Source: JAAZFZ01 sp035647435
Lineage (GTDB): Bacteria > Bacillota > Clostridia > Oscillospirales > Acutalibacteraceae
Assembly: GCA_035647435.1 (NCBI GenBank)
Contig: DASRNM010000117.1
Coordinates: 1 to 17,416, forward strand
DNA: 17,416 nt
Direction: 5' to 3'
In this document: positions 7,187 to 13,956 of the stretch, piece after piece
Layout of the letters: each line of letters opens with the position of its first letter
Numbering within the stretch: the stretch's first letter is position 1
Position numbers and translations under genes: made by a program
Notes under the pieces: generated by a model
What the model was told of the DNA's origin: nothing
Database searches by the model: none
The model's input: only the letters and a program-made list of their open reading frames with translations

Positions 7187-8041
7187 TTAAGGTATAAAAA
7201 CATTTGTTGTGAAGGTTGTTATGCCGATGTCAATGAGCTTTTCAAAGGTTGCCTTATCGTCAATAGTCCATGCACAAAGCTTTATTTCATCATCCATAAG
7301 CTCGGTTATTTTTTGGGCAGTGTTTTTTTTGAGGTTGCCGTTAAAGGACAAGCCTATTTGGGGATTGTTTTTGACAAATTCAAAAGCATTTTTGTCAAGT
7401 TTTGAGGTTAAAAGCCAAATCTCAGTTTTAGGCGAAAGCTCATTAAACTTTTGAACAACATTTCCGTCAAAAGAAATGATGGCAATGTTTTCTAAAACAC
7501 TTTTATCATGCACTAGATTATATAAATTCTCGATTCCGCCCTCGTTGAAGCTTTTGACTTCAATGTAAGGTTTCACTGTGTGTGTTAGACAAGCATTAAG
7601 AGCTTGTGAAAGAGTTGTTATTTTAATATCGGAGTTTTCCTCTATACCGTTGCCGTTGTCAAGACTATATTCAAGAATTTCACGGTATGTCATTTTGCTG
7701 ATTTTACCCTTGCCGTTTGTCATTCTTTTAATATTGTCATCGTGCGACAATACCCAAACACCGTCAATTGTTTGCCTTATGTCGAACTCCACAGCGCAGT
7801 ACCCCTTTTCGCCTGAAAGTGCAATTGACTCAAGCGAGTTCTCGGGAGCATCGGTTGTAAGACCTCGGTGGGAGATAAGGTCAATTGGCTTTTCGGGAAG
7901 GCTTAAATCCGAAACGCTTATGGTTGCCGTAACCTTAATGTCCTGCTTGTGCTTATTTATAAAACACAAGACAGCCGTTGTGATAACAGCCGATATCATG
8001 ATTATAAATAATGCAATTACAAGAACATGCTTTTGTTTCAT
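7187..8041 (-). CDS. Membrane-anchored glycerophosphodiester phosphodiesterase family protein
   Basis: GDPD enzymes cleave glycerophosphodiesters to glycerol-3-phosphate and an alcohol. The 284-residue product begins with a single hydrophobic helix (about residues 7-28) after a basic tip, which suggests a membrane protein with the catalytic barrel outside. The active-site set is present: H58-R59 in ISHRG, E67 in APENS, E85/D87 in VEFDIR, H100 in LSHDD, and E161/K163 in YIEVKS. GCGGAG lies nine bases before the ATG. It is the last gene of a three-gene operon, 14 bases after the Smr gene, and ends at a bidirectional terminator. A likely role is recycling lipid or teichoic-acid head groups; the substrate is inferred. 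Confidence 0.88.
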   Translation of the reverse strand: MKQKHVLVIALFIIMISAVITTAVLCFINKHKQDIKVTATISVSDLSLPEKPIDLISHRGLTTDAPENSLESIALSGEKGYCAVEFDIRQTIDGVWVLSHDDNIKRMTNGKGKISKMTYREILEYSLDNGNGIEENSDIKITTLSQALNACLTHTVKPYIEVKSFNEGGIENLYNLVHDKSVLENIAIISFDGNVVQKFNELSPKTEIWLLTSKLDKNAFEFVKNNPQIGLSFNGNLKKNTAQKITELMDDEIKLCAWTIDDKATFEKLIDIGITTFTTNVFIP

Positions 8042-8055
8042 TTTCAGATTCTCCG

Positions 8056-8310
8056 CTACTTTTTAATTAAAATTATAGTTTGACCGTTGTTGAAATAGTC
8101 GGGTTTTATTTCGGATATATAGGGCGATTGCAGGTCTGTTCTCACCATGTCCATGAGTGCGGTGCCGCTGTTGCAACCGTGGATTACAACGATTTTTCTA
8201 ACCCTACCGCTACACCCCTGAACGGTGGTTTCCAGCTTGAACTTTGCTTCTTGAACTCTCATGCCGTGGATATCCATAATTAAGGTGTCGTTATTTCTAG
8301 TTATCTTCAT
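8056..8310 (-). CDS. Small stand-alone Smr-domain protein
   Basis: The 84-residue product is essentially one Smr domain, the C-terminal nuclease-like module of MutS2. It carries the DIHG motif (DIHGMRVQEA) and the second motif IHGCNSGTALMDMVR, where larger Smr proteins have HGxGxG. Smr domains bind or nick nucleic acid, and some act on collided ribosomes; the role of this short form is unknown. The ATG at 8308-8310 is chosen; an in-frame GTG at 8317-8319 would add three residues. Both starts lie inside the 3' end of the exporter gene, an overlap of 14-23 bases with only a weak ribosome binding site, so translation is probably coupled. Confidence 0.85.
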   Translation of the reverse strand: MKITRNNDTLIMDIHGMRVQEAKFKLETTVQGCSGRVRKIVVIHGCNSGTALMDMVRTDLQSPYISEIKPDYFNNGQTIILIKK

Positions 8311-8902
8311 GATTCTCACTGTTTGTTAAAGAATTGTTGACGTTGATAACTGGCTTTTTTTGAGGCTTATGAATAAGGGCATTAACAATTAAGGCAATGC
8401 AAATGCCTACCGAAACATCAATAACTGTGCCTGCCGCATAAAGGAACGGCTCGGATTGGTCAACAGTCAACATAATAGTCAAGAATATTACAAGGGCTAC
8501 AACTTCGCATCGGTTCTTTTTAATAAGACGACACAAAATAACAATGCTTACTACACCCAACAAAGTGAAAAGTATGTTTAATTCTCTGGCCAACACTATT
8601 GAATCAATCCACAACAGAAACAGACCAAAATAGGCGCCAATGGCTGCCCCCCAGATTCGACTCATGCCAGCTTCAATGCTACCTTCAAACACCGTGTGCA
8701 TTGTAATAACAGTGGCAACGCAGGCAAATAGTGCGTTCTCTCTTTCAAGCAAAAACCGTAATACCATGTTAAATGACGAGGAATCAACGGGAACGGTTTG
8801 ACTTAATAAAAACAAAGCTTTATAAAGAAGCAAACAAAAAAGAACCGCAGCAGATGTTTTTATTGCTTTGATACCAGTTTTTGAAAACTTAGAGCCTTGC
8901 AT
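8297..8902 (-). CDS. Aromatic acid exporter family membrane protein (DUF939/FUSC-like)
   Basis: This 201-residue integral membrane protein has about four to five hydrophobic segments: IKTSAAVLFCLLLYKALFL, a segment around LFACVATVITM, WGAAIGAYFGLFLLW, LFTLLGVVSIVILCRL and VIDVSVGICIALIVNAL. The basic start (GSKFSKTGIKAIKTS) and the G-AAIGAYFG segment resemble the N-terminal membrane domain of the aromatic acid exporter/FUSC family. Those proteins move aromatic acids or related molecules outward; no substrate can be read from the sequence. The C-terminus is a short polar tail without the cytosolic domain of longer members. AAAGGGG precedes the ATG by eight bases. It is the first gene of the operon with Smr and GDPD, under a good promoter. 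Confidence 0.75.
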   Translation of the reverse strand: MQGSKFSKTGIKAIKTSAAVLFCLLLYKALFLLSQTVPVDSSSFNMVLRFLLERENALFACVATVITMHTVFEGSIEAGMSRIWGAAIGAYFGLFLLWIDSIVLARELNILFTLLGVVSIVILCRLIKKNRCEVVALVIFLTIMLTVDQSEPFLYAAGTVIDVSVGICIALIVNALIHKPQKKPVINVNNSLTNSENHEDN

Positions 8903-8939
8903 AAAAACGACCCCTTTCGATGAATAACATTACAAAATA

Positions 8940-8968
8940 ATTGTATACTATCAGCGACGGGATTTCAA
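8940..8968 (-). promoter_or_regulatory. Promoter of the exporter-Smr-GDPD operon
   Basis: On the minus strand TTGAAA (8963-8968), a 17-base spacer and TACAAT (8940-8945) form a near-consensus vegetative promoter. Transcription would start near 8933, about 30 bases before the exporter ATG. Confidence 0.7.
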
Positions 8969-9212
8969 TTAAATTTTTCAAATTTCGGCTTAACTGTGCA
9001 AATAATAAAATTGAGCGGGTTAAAAACTGGAATATAGACCGTCAAAAAAACATTGCGGATATGCAAAGGCCCCCCAATGGCACATTTTTTTTGCCACCTA
9101 TTGCACACCCGCACAAATGAGAGAATGAATCCCTCACCTTATAATATGTTGTAATTTGCAAAATGGGACAAAATATACCCAAAGCATTATTAATAATTGC
9201 ACAAGAATCCTC
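8969..9212. other. Intergenic stretch between divergent promoters, no gene seen
   Basis: About 245 AT-rich bases between the exporter promoter and the rpsO promoter. No open frame with a ribosome binding site is seen. The only notable spot is a run of six C (9070-9075) followed by an inverted repeat TGGCA (9078-9082) / TGCCA (9092-9096) whose loop is mostly an eight-T tract; it does not look like a normal terminator because the T run is in the loop. A TATAAT at 9140-9145 has no -35 partner. Confidence 0.5.
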
Positions 9213-9241
9213 TTTACAAATTAATGCTTGCGTGATATAAT
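9213..9241 (+). promoter_or_regulatory. Promoter of the rpsO-pnp operon
   Basis: TTTACA (9213-9218), a 17-base spacer and a perfect TATAAT (9236-9241) with an extended TGn element (TGATATAAT) make a strong sigma-A promoter. The transcript would begin near 9248, leaving a leader of about 92 bases before rpsO. Confidence 0.8.
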
Positions 9242-9245
9242 CATT

Positions 9246-9315
9246 ACCGTGCCTGTTTCTCGGAATATGGAGTAAACCATTAAGGTGTTCACCTGCCTTA
9301 TTCTGGGAGCATGGT
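9246..9315 (+). promoter_or_regulatory. Structured rpsO leader RNA, candidate S15 autoregulatory element
   Basis: Seen by pairing bases by hand: an outer stem ACCGTGC (9246-9252) / GCATGGT (9309-9315), a 5-base bulge, then a 10-bp stem TCTCGGAATA (9258-9267) / TATTCTGGGA (9299-9308). Inside are two small hairpins, TGG/CCA (9268-9279) and AGGT/ACCT (9283-9294). That is a three-way junction with G-U pairs in the main helix. S15 binds a three-way junction plus a G-U/G-C motif in 16S rRNA and represses its own mRNA through varied leader structures in other bacteria. The fold ends about 14 bases before the GAGGTG ribosome binding site. The outermost pairs lie at the predicted transcript start and may be partly missing. 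The function is inferred. Confidence 0.55.
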
Positions 9316-9339
9316 CAAAATACTGAATGAGGTGAAATT

Positions 9340-9603
9340 ATGACACAGGAAGAAAAGACTGCTTTAATGCAGGAATATGCTCTTCACGAGGGTGACACAG
9401 GCTCATCCGAGGTACAAATTGCCATTCTCACAAAGAGAATAAATGACTTAACGGGTCATTTGAAAGAACACAAAAACGATCATCATTCACGCAGAGGCTT
9501 GCTTAAAATGGTTGGTCACAGGCGTAATCTGCTGAAATATTTGCAAAGTAGCGATATTGAGCGTTATCGTAATATCATTGCAAAGCTTGGCATACGTAAA
9601 TAA
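9340..9603 (+). CDS. rpsO: 30S ribosomal protein S15
   Basis: S15 is a primary binder of 16S rRNA that organises the central domain of the small subunit. The 87-residue product (usual 88-89) is all helical and carries the family signature: HEGDTGSSEVQIA near residue 16, LTGHLKEHKNDHHSRRGL in the middle, and RRNLLKYL followed by IERYRNIIAKLGIR at the end. GAGGTG lies six bases before the ATG. A structured leader precedes it and a terminator follows, with pnp next, the order found in most bacteria. Expression is probably autoregulated through the leader. Confidence 0.97.
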   Translation: MTQEEKTALMQEYALHEGDTGSSEVQIAILTKRINDLTGHLKEHKNDHHSRRGLLKMVGHRRNLLKYLQSSDIERYRNIIAKLGIRK

Positions 9604-9614
9604 TTTTGCAATTT

Positions 9615-9649
9615 GAGCAGGCAGGGCGTGTATCTGCCTGCTCTTTTGT
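9615..9649 (+). terminator. Terminator/attenuator between rpsO and pnp
   Basis: A perfect 10-bp stem GAGCAGGCAG (9615-9624) / CTGCCTGCTC (9634-9643) with a 9-base loop is followed by TTTTGT. The U-tract is short, so partial readthrough into pnp is likely, and I see no convincing separate pnp promoter in the 20 bases before the pnp leader hairpin. Confidence 0.85.
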
Positions 9650-9668
9650 AAATAATAAGTGTAAAATA

Positions 9669-9749
9669 CAGGCGACGAACGGTTTTAGCAGTGAATCGAC
9701 AGCCCGAGGCTGTTTCGGACTGCGGATTTATTGCTAAACCGCCCGCCTG
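9669..9749 (+). promoter_or_regulatory. Long hairpin leader of pnp, candidate PNPase autoregulatory structure
   Basis: The intergenic RNA folds by hand into one long hairpin. The base stem is CAGGCG (9669-9674) / CGCCTG (9744-9749). Next come CGGTTTTAGCA (9680-9690) with TGCTAAACCG (9732-9741), one base bulged, continued without break by GTGAATC (9691-9697) with GATTTAT (9725-9731; two G-U pairs). Near the tip is a small perfect hairpin ACAGCC (9699-9704) / GGCTGT (9708-9713). The structure ends eight bases before the AAAGGAG ribosome binding site of pnp. In E. coli, a double-stranded pnp leader cut by RNase III lets PNPase repress its own mRNA. A similar loop here is inferred from position and shape. 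Confidence 0.6.
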
Positions 9750-9769
9750 AAAAATAAAAGGAGAAAAAA

Positions 9770-11953
9770 ATGTTTTTCAAGGATTTCAAAGAATTCAAAA
9801 CTACAATTGCCGGTCGCCCATTAGTGGTAGAGGTTGGCAAGATGGCACAACTCGCAGGTGGATCATGCTTAGTTCGTTATGGCGAAACGAATGTGCTCTG
9901 CTCTGCAACAATGTCGGCAAAACCGCGTGAGGGAATGGATTTTTTCCCACTTTCGGTTGACTATGAAGAAAAGCTATATTCAGTAGGCAAAATTCCAGGG
10001 TCATTCCAGCGCAGAGAGGGTAGACCGAGTGAAAAGGCAACCCTGACATCAAGAATGATTGACCGTCCCATTCGTCCGTTGTTCCCCGAGGATATGAGGA
10101 ATGATGTAGGAATTGTGGCAACTGTTATGTCAGTTGAACAGGACTGTTCCCCTGAAATCGCTGCAATGCTGGGAGTTTCAATTGCGCTTGCAATATCCGA
10201 AATTCCGTGGGAAGGCCCAATTTCAGGCGTTTGTGTTGGTCTTGTTGACGGCGAATATGTTATTAACCCGTCAGTAGAACAACGAGAAGAGTCAAAAATG
10301 TCTGTTACCGTTGTTTCAACTGGTGAACTTGTAGCTATGATTGAAGCTGGCGCAAACGAGGTTACAAATGACGAGATGTTTGACGCTATTATGTTTGCAC
10401 ACGAAGAAAACAAAAAAATTGTTGAGTTTATAAATCAAATAAAAGCCGAGGTTGGAAAACAAAAGGTTGAATTCCCCTCAAATGCCCCCGACCCTGAAAT
10501 GTTCGAAGCTATTAAGGCTTTTGCAATTGAGGATGTTCGTGCAGCGCTCGACACAGACGATAAGAGAGTAAGAGACGAGAGACTTTTGCCCGTTTTTGAA
10601 GCTGTGCACGAAAAGTTTGACGAAATATATCCAGAACAAGGGAATAAAATAGAAGATTGTCTTGATAAATTACAGAAATTTGTAGTTCGTCGTTGGCTGC
10701 TTGATGATGGCAAGCGTGTCGATGGGCGTGGGGTAGACGAAGTTCGTGCACTCAACGCTGAAGTTGACTTGCTTGACAGAGTTCACGGCTCAGGCATGTT
10801 CTCAAGAGGGCAGACACAAGTGCTCACAATCACAACACTCGGCCCGATGAACGACGCCCAGTTTTTGGATGGCATTGACGAAATAGATTCAAAGCGATAT
10901 TTGCACCATTATAATTTTCCCTCATATTCCGTCGGCGAAACAAGGCCCAGCAGAGGCCCTGGCCGTCGTGAAATAGGTCACGGTGCATTGGCAGAGAAGG
11001 CGTTGCTACCCGTAATTCCTTCAGTCGAAGAGTTCCCATATTGCCTAAGGCTTGTTTCTGAGGTTGTGTCTTCAAACGGATCCACATCACAGGGAGCTAT
11101 TTGTTCCTCGTCACTTTCGCTAATGGCAGCCGGTGTTCCGATTAAAGCACCCGTTGCTGGTATTTCATGCGGTCTTATTACAGAAGGCGACCGTTTCATG
11201 ACTATGGTTGACATTCAAGGTCTTGAGGATTTCTTCGGTGATATGGATTTCAAGGTTGCAGGTACGCATAAGGGAATTACCGCAATCCAAATGGACTTGA
11301 AGATAAATGGCTTGACCCCTGAGATTATAAAAGAAGCTCTTGATAAGACGTATAAAGCAAGGTTGCAAATCCTTGACGGTGCAATGATTCCCGCAATTGC
11401 TGAGCCTCGCAAGGAGCTTTCAAAATATGCACCAAAAATGCTGTCAACTAAAATTCCTGTTGAAAAGATTAGTGAAGTTATCGGCAAGCAGGGCAAGGTT
11501 ATTCAGAAGATTTGTGCTGAATGCAACTGCACAGTTGATGTTGAAGAAGACGGAACAATATATATTAGTGCTATTGACATTGACGACGCAGAGCGTGCAT
11601 TGCTTATGGTAAACACCATTGCTATGGACCCTGAGGTTGGCTCGATATACAAAGGCGTTGTAACTCGATTGATGGACTTCGGCGCATTTGTTGAAATAGC
11701 ACCCGGCAAGGAAGGCCTTGTACACATCAGCCATCTTGATGTTAAACGCACTGAGAAGGTTTCAGATGTTGTTGCTACAGGAGATGAGGTTATTGTCAAG
11801 GTTCGTGAGGTTGACGACCAAGGCAGACTTAACCTTTCGCGCAGGGATGCACTTATTGAAGTTGAAGGCCTTGTGCCCGAAAACACTGTTTCGGATGCAC
11901 CGCGCCGTCCTGCCCCACGCAGGGATAACAGATTCAATAACAACAGAAGATAA
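9770..11953 (+). CDS. pnp: Polynucleotide phosphorylase
   Basis: PNPase degrades RNA from the 3' end with phosphate, releasing nucleoside diphosphates, and can also add tails; it acts in mRNA turnover and quality control. The 727-residue protein has the complete domain order: RNase PH core 1 (about 12-142), helical linker, RNase PH core 2 (about 310-540), a KH domain with the GKQGKVIQKI loop (about 555-615), and an S1 domain (about 622-692, YKGVVTRLMDFGAFVEI). The catalytic aspartates are D487 and D493 in LEDFFGDMDF. A basic, arginine- and proline-rich tail (RRPAPRRDNRFNNNRR) may aid RNA or protein contacts. AAAGGAG lies upstream of the ATG at 9770. It follows rpsO and a hairpin leader, and ends at a strong terminator. 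Confidence 0.97.
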   Translation: MFFKDFKEFKTTIAGRPLVVEVGKMAQLAGGSCLVRYGETNVLCSATMSAKPREGMDFFPLSVDYEEKLYSVGKIPGSFQRREGRPSEKATLTSRMIDRPIRPLFPEDMRNDVGIVATVMSVEQDCSPEIAAMLGVSIALAISEIPWEGPISGVCVGLVDGEYVINPSVEQREESKMSVTVVSTGELVAMIEAGANEVTNDEMFDAIMFAHEENKKIVEFINQIKAEVGKQKVEFPSNAPDPEMFEAIKAFAIEDVRAALDTDDKRVRDERLLPVFEAVHEKFDEIYPEQGNKIEDCLDKLQKFVVRRWLLDDGKRVDGRGVDEVRALNAEVDLLDRVHGSGMFSRGQTQVLTITTLGPMNDAQFLDGIDEIDSKRYLHHYNFPSYSVGETRPSRGPGRREIGHGALAEKALLPVIPSVEEFPYCLRLVSEVVSSNGSTSQGAICSSSLSLMAAGVPIKAPVAGISCGLITEGDRFMTMVDIQGLEDFFGDMDFKVAGTHKGITAIQMDLKINGLTPEIIKEALDKTYKARLQILDGAMIPAIAEPRKELSKYAPKMLSTKIPVEKISEVIGKQGKVIQKICAECNCTVDVEEDGTIYISAIDIDDAERALLMVNTIAMDPEVGSIYKGVVTRLMDFGAFVEIAPGKEGLVHISHLDVKRTEKVSDVVATGDEVIVKVREVDDQGRLNLSRRDALIEVEGLVPENTVSDAPRRPAPRRDNRFNNNRR

Positions 11954-11970
11954 GAAGATAAAATTTTATT

Positions 11971-12005
11971 ATGACGGCTGTTCTTTTGAACGGCCGTCAT
12001 TTTTT
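11971..12005 (+). terminator. Rho-independent terminator of pnp
   Basis: ATGACGGC...GTTC (11971-11982) pairs with GAAC...GCCGTCAT (11988-12000) around a TTTT loop with one mismatch-type step, followed by TTTTT. It begins 17 bases after the pnp stop codon. Confidence 0.88.
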
Positions 12006-12014
12006 GCGCAAATT

Positions 12015-12047
12015 TATACCCTGAACGGTCAAACCGTTCAGGGTATA
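12015..12047. repeat. Perfect 15-bp palindrome between pnp and the rubrerythrin gene
   Basis: TATACCCTGAACGGT (12015-12029) and its exact reverse complement (12033-12047) surround a CAA loop. On the minus strand it lies 30 bases after the rubrerythrin stop and is followed only by AATTT, so it would be a terminator with a poor U-tract for that gene. It may also protect RNA ends or be a dispersed palindromic repeat. Confidence 0.6.
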
Positions 12048-12076
12048 AAGATTATTAAACTAAAATTGCAAAGCCA

Positions 12077-12616
12077 TTAATAATTTTCAGCTCTGATTTC
12101 AAAGTATGCTCTTGGATGGTCGCATGTCGGGCAAACGTCGGGTGCAGTTTTGCCAACATGAATATGACCGCAGTTGCGGCAAAACCAAACAACCTCATTT
12201 GACCTTTCAAAAACAATGCCATCGTTGAGGTTTTCGAGAAGTTTGCGATAACGCTCCTCGTGCTCTTTTTCAATTTTTGCAACAAGCTCAAAAAGCTCTG
12301 CAATTCTTGTAAACCCTTTTTCATGTGCAACTTCGGCAAACTCTTTGTACATTTCTGTCCATTCGTAATTCTCGCCCGCTGCTGCGTCAAGAAGATTGTC
12401 GACCGTTGATGGAACAGCACCACCGTGAAGTTCTTTGAACCACATTTTAGCGTGTTCCTTTTCGTTGTTAGCGGTTTCTGTAAAAATTGCAGAAATTTGC
12501 TCATAACCCTCTTTTTTTGCCTTTGAGGCATAGTATGTGTACTTGTTTCTTGCCTGTGACTCGCCCGAGAAGGCTGCCATTAAATTCGCCTGTGTTTTAC
12601 TTCCTTTAAAATCCAT
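12077..12616 (-). CDS. Rubrerythrin
   Basis: Rubrerythrin reduces hydrogen peroxide with electrons passed from rubredoxin or NADH-linked partners and protects anaerobes against oxygen. The 179-residue product shows both parts: a diiron four-helix domain with E19 (SGESQARNKY), an E-x-x-H at 52-55 (NEKEH) and a second at 116-119 (IEKEH), then a C-terminal rubredoxin-like iron site with C146/C149 (CRNCGH) and C162/C165 (CPTCDHP). GGAGG lies eight bases before the ATG. It sits 84 bases after leuC on the same strand, with its own possible -10 sites and no clear terminator between. A palindrome follows it. Confidence 0.95.
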   Translation of the reverse strand: MDFKGSKTQANLMAAFSGESQARNKYTYYASKAKKEGYEQISAIFTETANNEKEHAKMWFKELHGGAVPSTVDNLLDAAAGENYEWTEMYKEFAEVAHEKGFTRIAELFELVAKIEKEHEERYRKLLENLNDGIVFERSNEVVWFCRNCGHIHVGKTAPDVCPTCDHPRAYFEIRAENY

Positions 12617-12634
12617 TATAGATCCTCCTTGTTT

Positions 12635-12651
12635 ATTATATATATATTATA
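12635..12651 (-). promoter_or_regulatory. Possible -10 elements before rubrerythrin
   Basis: Two overlapping-range TATAAT boxes on the minus strand (12646-12651 and 12635-12640) lie in an AT-alternating stretch just before the GGAGG of rubrerythrin. No good -35 box is found at 17 bases (TTTATC is the closest for the first). No PerR- or Fur-type operator could be recognised. Confidence 0.35.
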
Positions 12652-12700
12652 GCCGAAATTATCGAAAAGATAAAATCTAAGAAAACTCTGCAATTATAAA

Positions 12701-13954
12701 TTACTCAGGTTGTGCGACGTATCCCTTAACGGCACTTTCTGCCGCTACTGCCGGGCTTGCAAGATAAACTTCACTTTCGGGATGCCCCATTCTGCCGACA
12801 AAATTGCGGTTTGTTGTCGCAACAGCCCTTTCGCCACCTGCAAGAATTCCCATATGGCCGCCAAGACAAGGCCCGCATGTAGGGGTGCTAACGATTCCGC
12901 CCGCTTCGATGAATATTTCCAAAAGCCCCTGTCTCAAGGAGTCTATATATATTTGCTGCGTTGCAGGTATAACAATCAAACGCACGCCTTTTGCAACGTG
13001 TCTGCCCTTTAAAATCTCGGCTGCAATTTGCATATCCTCAAGCCTTCCGTTCGTGCATGAACCGATAACTACCTGTTGTATTGGTATTTTTTCGAGCTTA
13101 TCAACTGTCGCTGTGTTTGAGGGCAGGTGCGGTTTTGCAACCGTCGGTCTTAACCCATTGAGGTTGATTTCTATCACCTCATCGTATGGCGCATCGCTGT
13201 CAGCCTCAAATATTTTATAAGGCCTTTTTGCTCTCTCCTTGACATATTCTATTGTTATATCATCAACCGGAAATATTCCGTTTTTCGCACCGCATTCAAT
13301 AGCCATGTTTGAAATTGTCTGCCTGTTATCCATTGAAAGTGAGGCAATGCCGTTGCCAAAGAATTCAAGCGAACGGTAAAGGGCGCCGTCAACGCCTATA
13401 AGCCCAATCAGGTGAAGGATTATATCTTTGCCCCCTACATGCTTTTGGCATTTGCCAGTGAGAATTACTTTTATTGCAGATGGTACTTTGAACCATGTTT
13501 TGCCTGTTGCCATTGCTGCCGCCATGTCGGTTGAGCCGACGCCCGTCGAAAAAGCACCCAGAGCACCGTATGTGCATGTGTGTGAGTCCGCACCGATGAT
13601 GGCGTCGCCTGGGAGAACAATGCCCTTTTCAGGCAGCAGTGCATGCTCAACGCCCATCTCGCCCACATCGTAAAAGTGCTCAATGTCAAACTTTTTTGCA
13701 AACTCCCTGACTTGCAAGCAGTTTTCTGCGGATTTTATGTCCTTATTTGGTGTGAAATGGTCAAGCACAAAGGATATTTTGCTCTTATCAAAAACCTTTG
13801 ACGCTCCACAGTTTTCAAACTCGTTAATCGCAACAGGGGTTGTAACATCGTTGCCCAAAACAATGTCAAGGTTTGCTTCAATGAGCTGGCCTGCATGAAC
13901 TTCGTCAAGCCCTGCGTGTGCTGCGAGAATTTTTTGTGTCATAGTCATAGCCAT
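12701..13954 (-). CDS. leuC: 3-isopropylmalate/methylmalate dehydratase large subunit (LeuC/HacA type)
   Basis: This aconitase-family subunit isomerises 2-isopropylmalate or, by context, citramalate to 3-methylmalate. The 417-residue size fits the shorter, archaeal-style LeuC/HacA group rather than the ~465-residue enterobacterial LeuC. Iron-sulfur cluster ligands are C300 (IGSCTNGR), C360 and C363 (TPTCGPCLGGHMG), and the GADSHTCTYGALG substrate loop is intact. GGAGG sits inside the end of cimA, and the ATG at 13952-13954 comes two bases after the cimA stop, so the two are coupled. The enzyme needs a small subunit (LeuD), which is not next to it: rubrerythrin follows. Distinguishing LeuC from homoaconitase-type annotation rests on the cimA neighbour. 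Confidence 0.88.
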   Translation of the reverse strand: MAMTMTQKILAAHAGLDEVHAGQLIEANLDIVLGNDVTTPVAINEFENCGASKVFDKSKISFVLDHFTPNKDIKSAENCLQVREFAKKFDIEHFYDVGEMGVEHALLPEKGIVLPGDAIIGADSHTCTYGALGAFSTGVGSTDMAAAMATGKTWFKVPSAIKVILTGKCQKHVGGKDIILHLIGLIGVDGALYRSLEFFGNGIASLSMDNRQTISNMAIECGAKNGIFPVDDITIEYVKERAKRPYKIFEADSDAPYDEVIEINLNGLRPTVAKPHLPSNTATVDKLEKIPIQQVVIGSCTNGRLEDMQIAAEILKGRHVAKGVRLIVIPATQQIYIDSLRQGLLEIFIEAGGIVSTPTCGPCLGGHMGILAGGERAVATTNRNFVGRMGHPESEVYLASPAVAAESAVKGYVAQPE

Positions 13955-13956
13955 AT

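Noticed and set aside
9140..9145. TATAAT as a second rpsO promoter
   Set aside because: No -35 match at 16-18 bases and no TGn extension, whereas 9213-9241 has both.
9961..10413. Minus-strand open frame of 150 codons opposite pnp
   Set aside because: It is an antisense shadow within a conserved gene, with no start signal.
11503..12000. Minus-strand open frame of 165 codons opposite the end of pnp
   Set aside because: It is a serine/threonine-rich antisense shadow of the pnp KH and S1 domains, with no start signal, and it crosses the pnp terminator.
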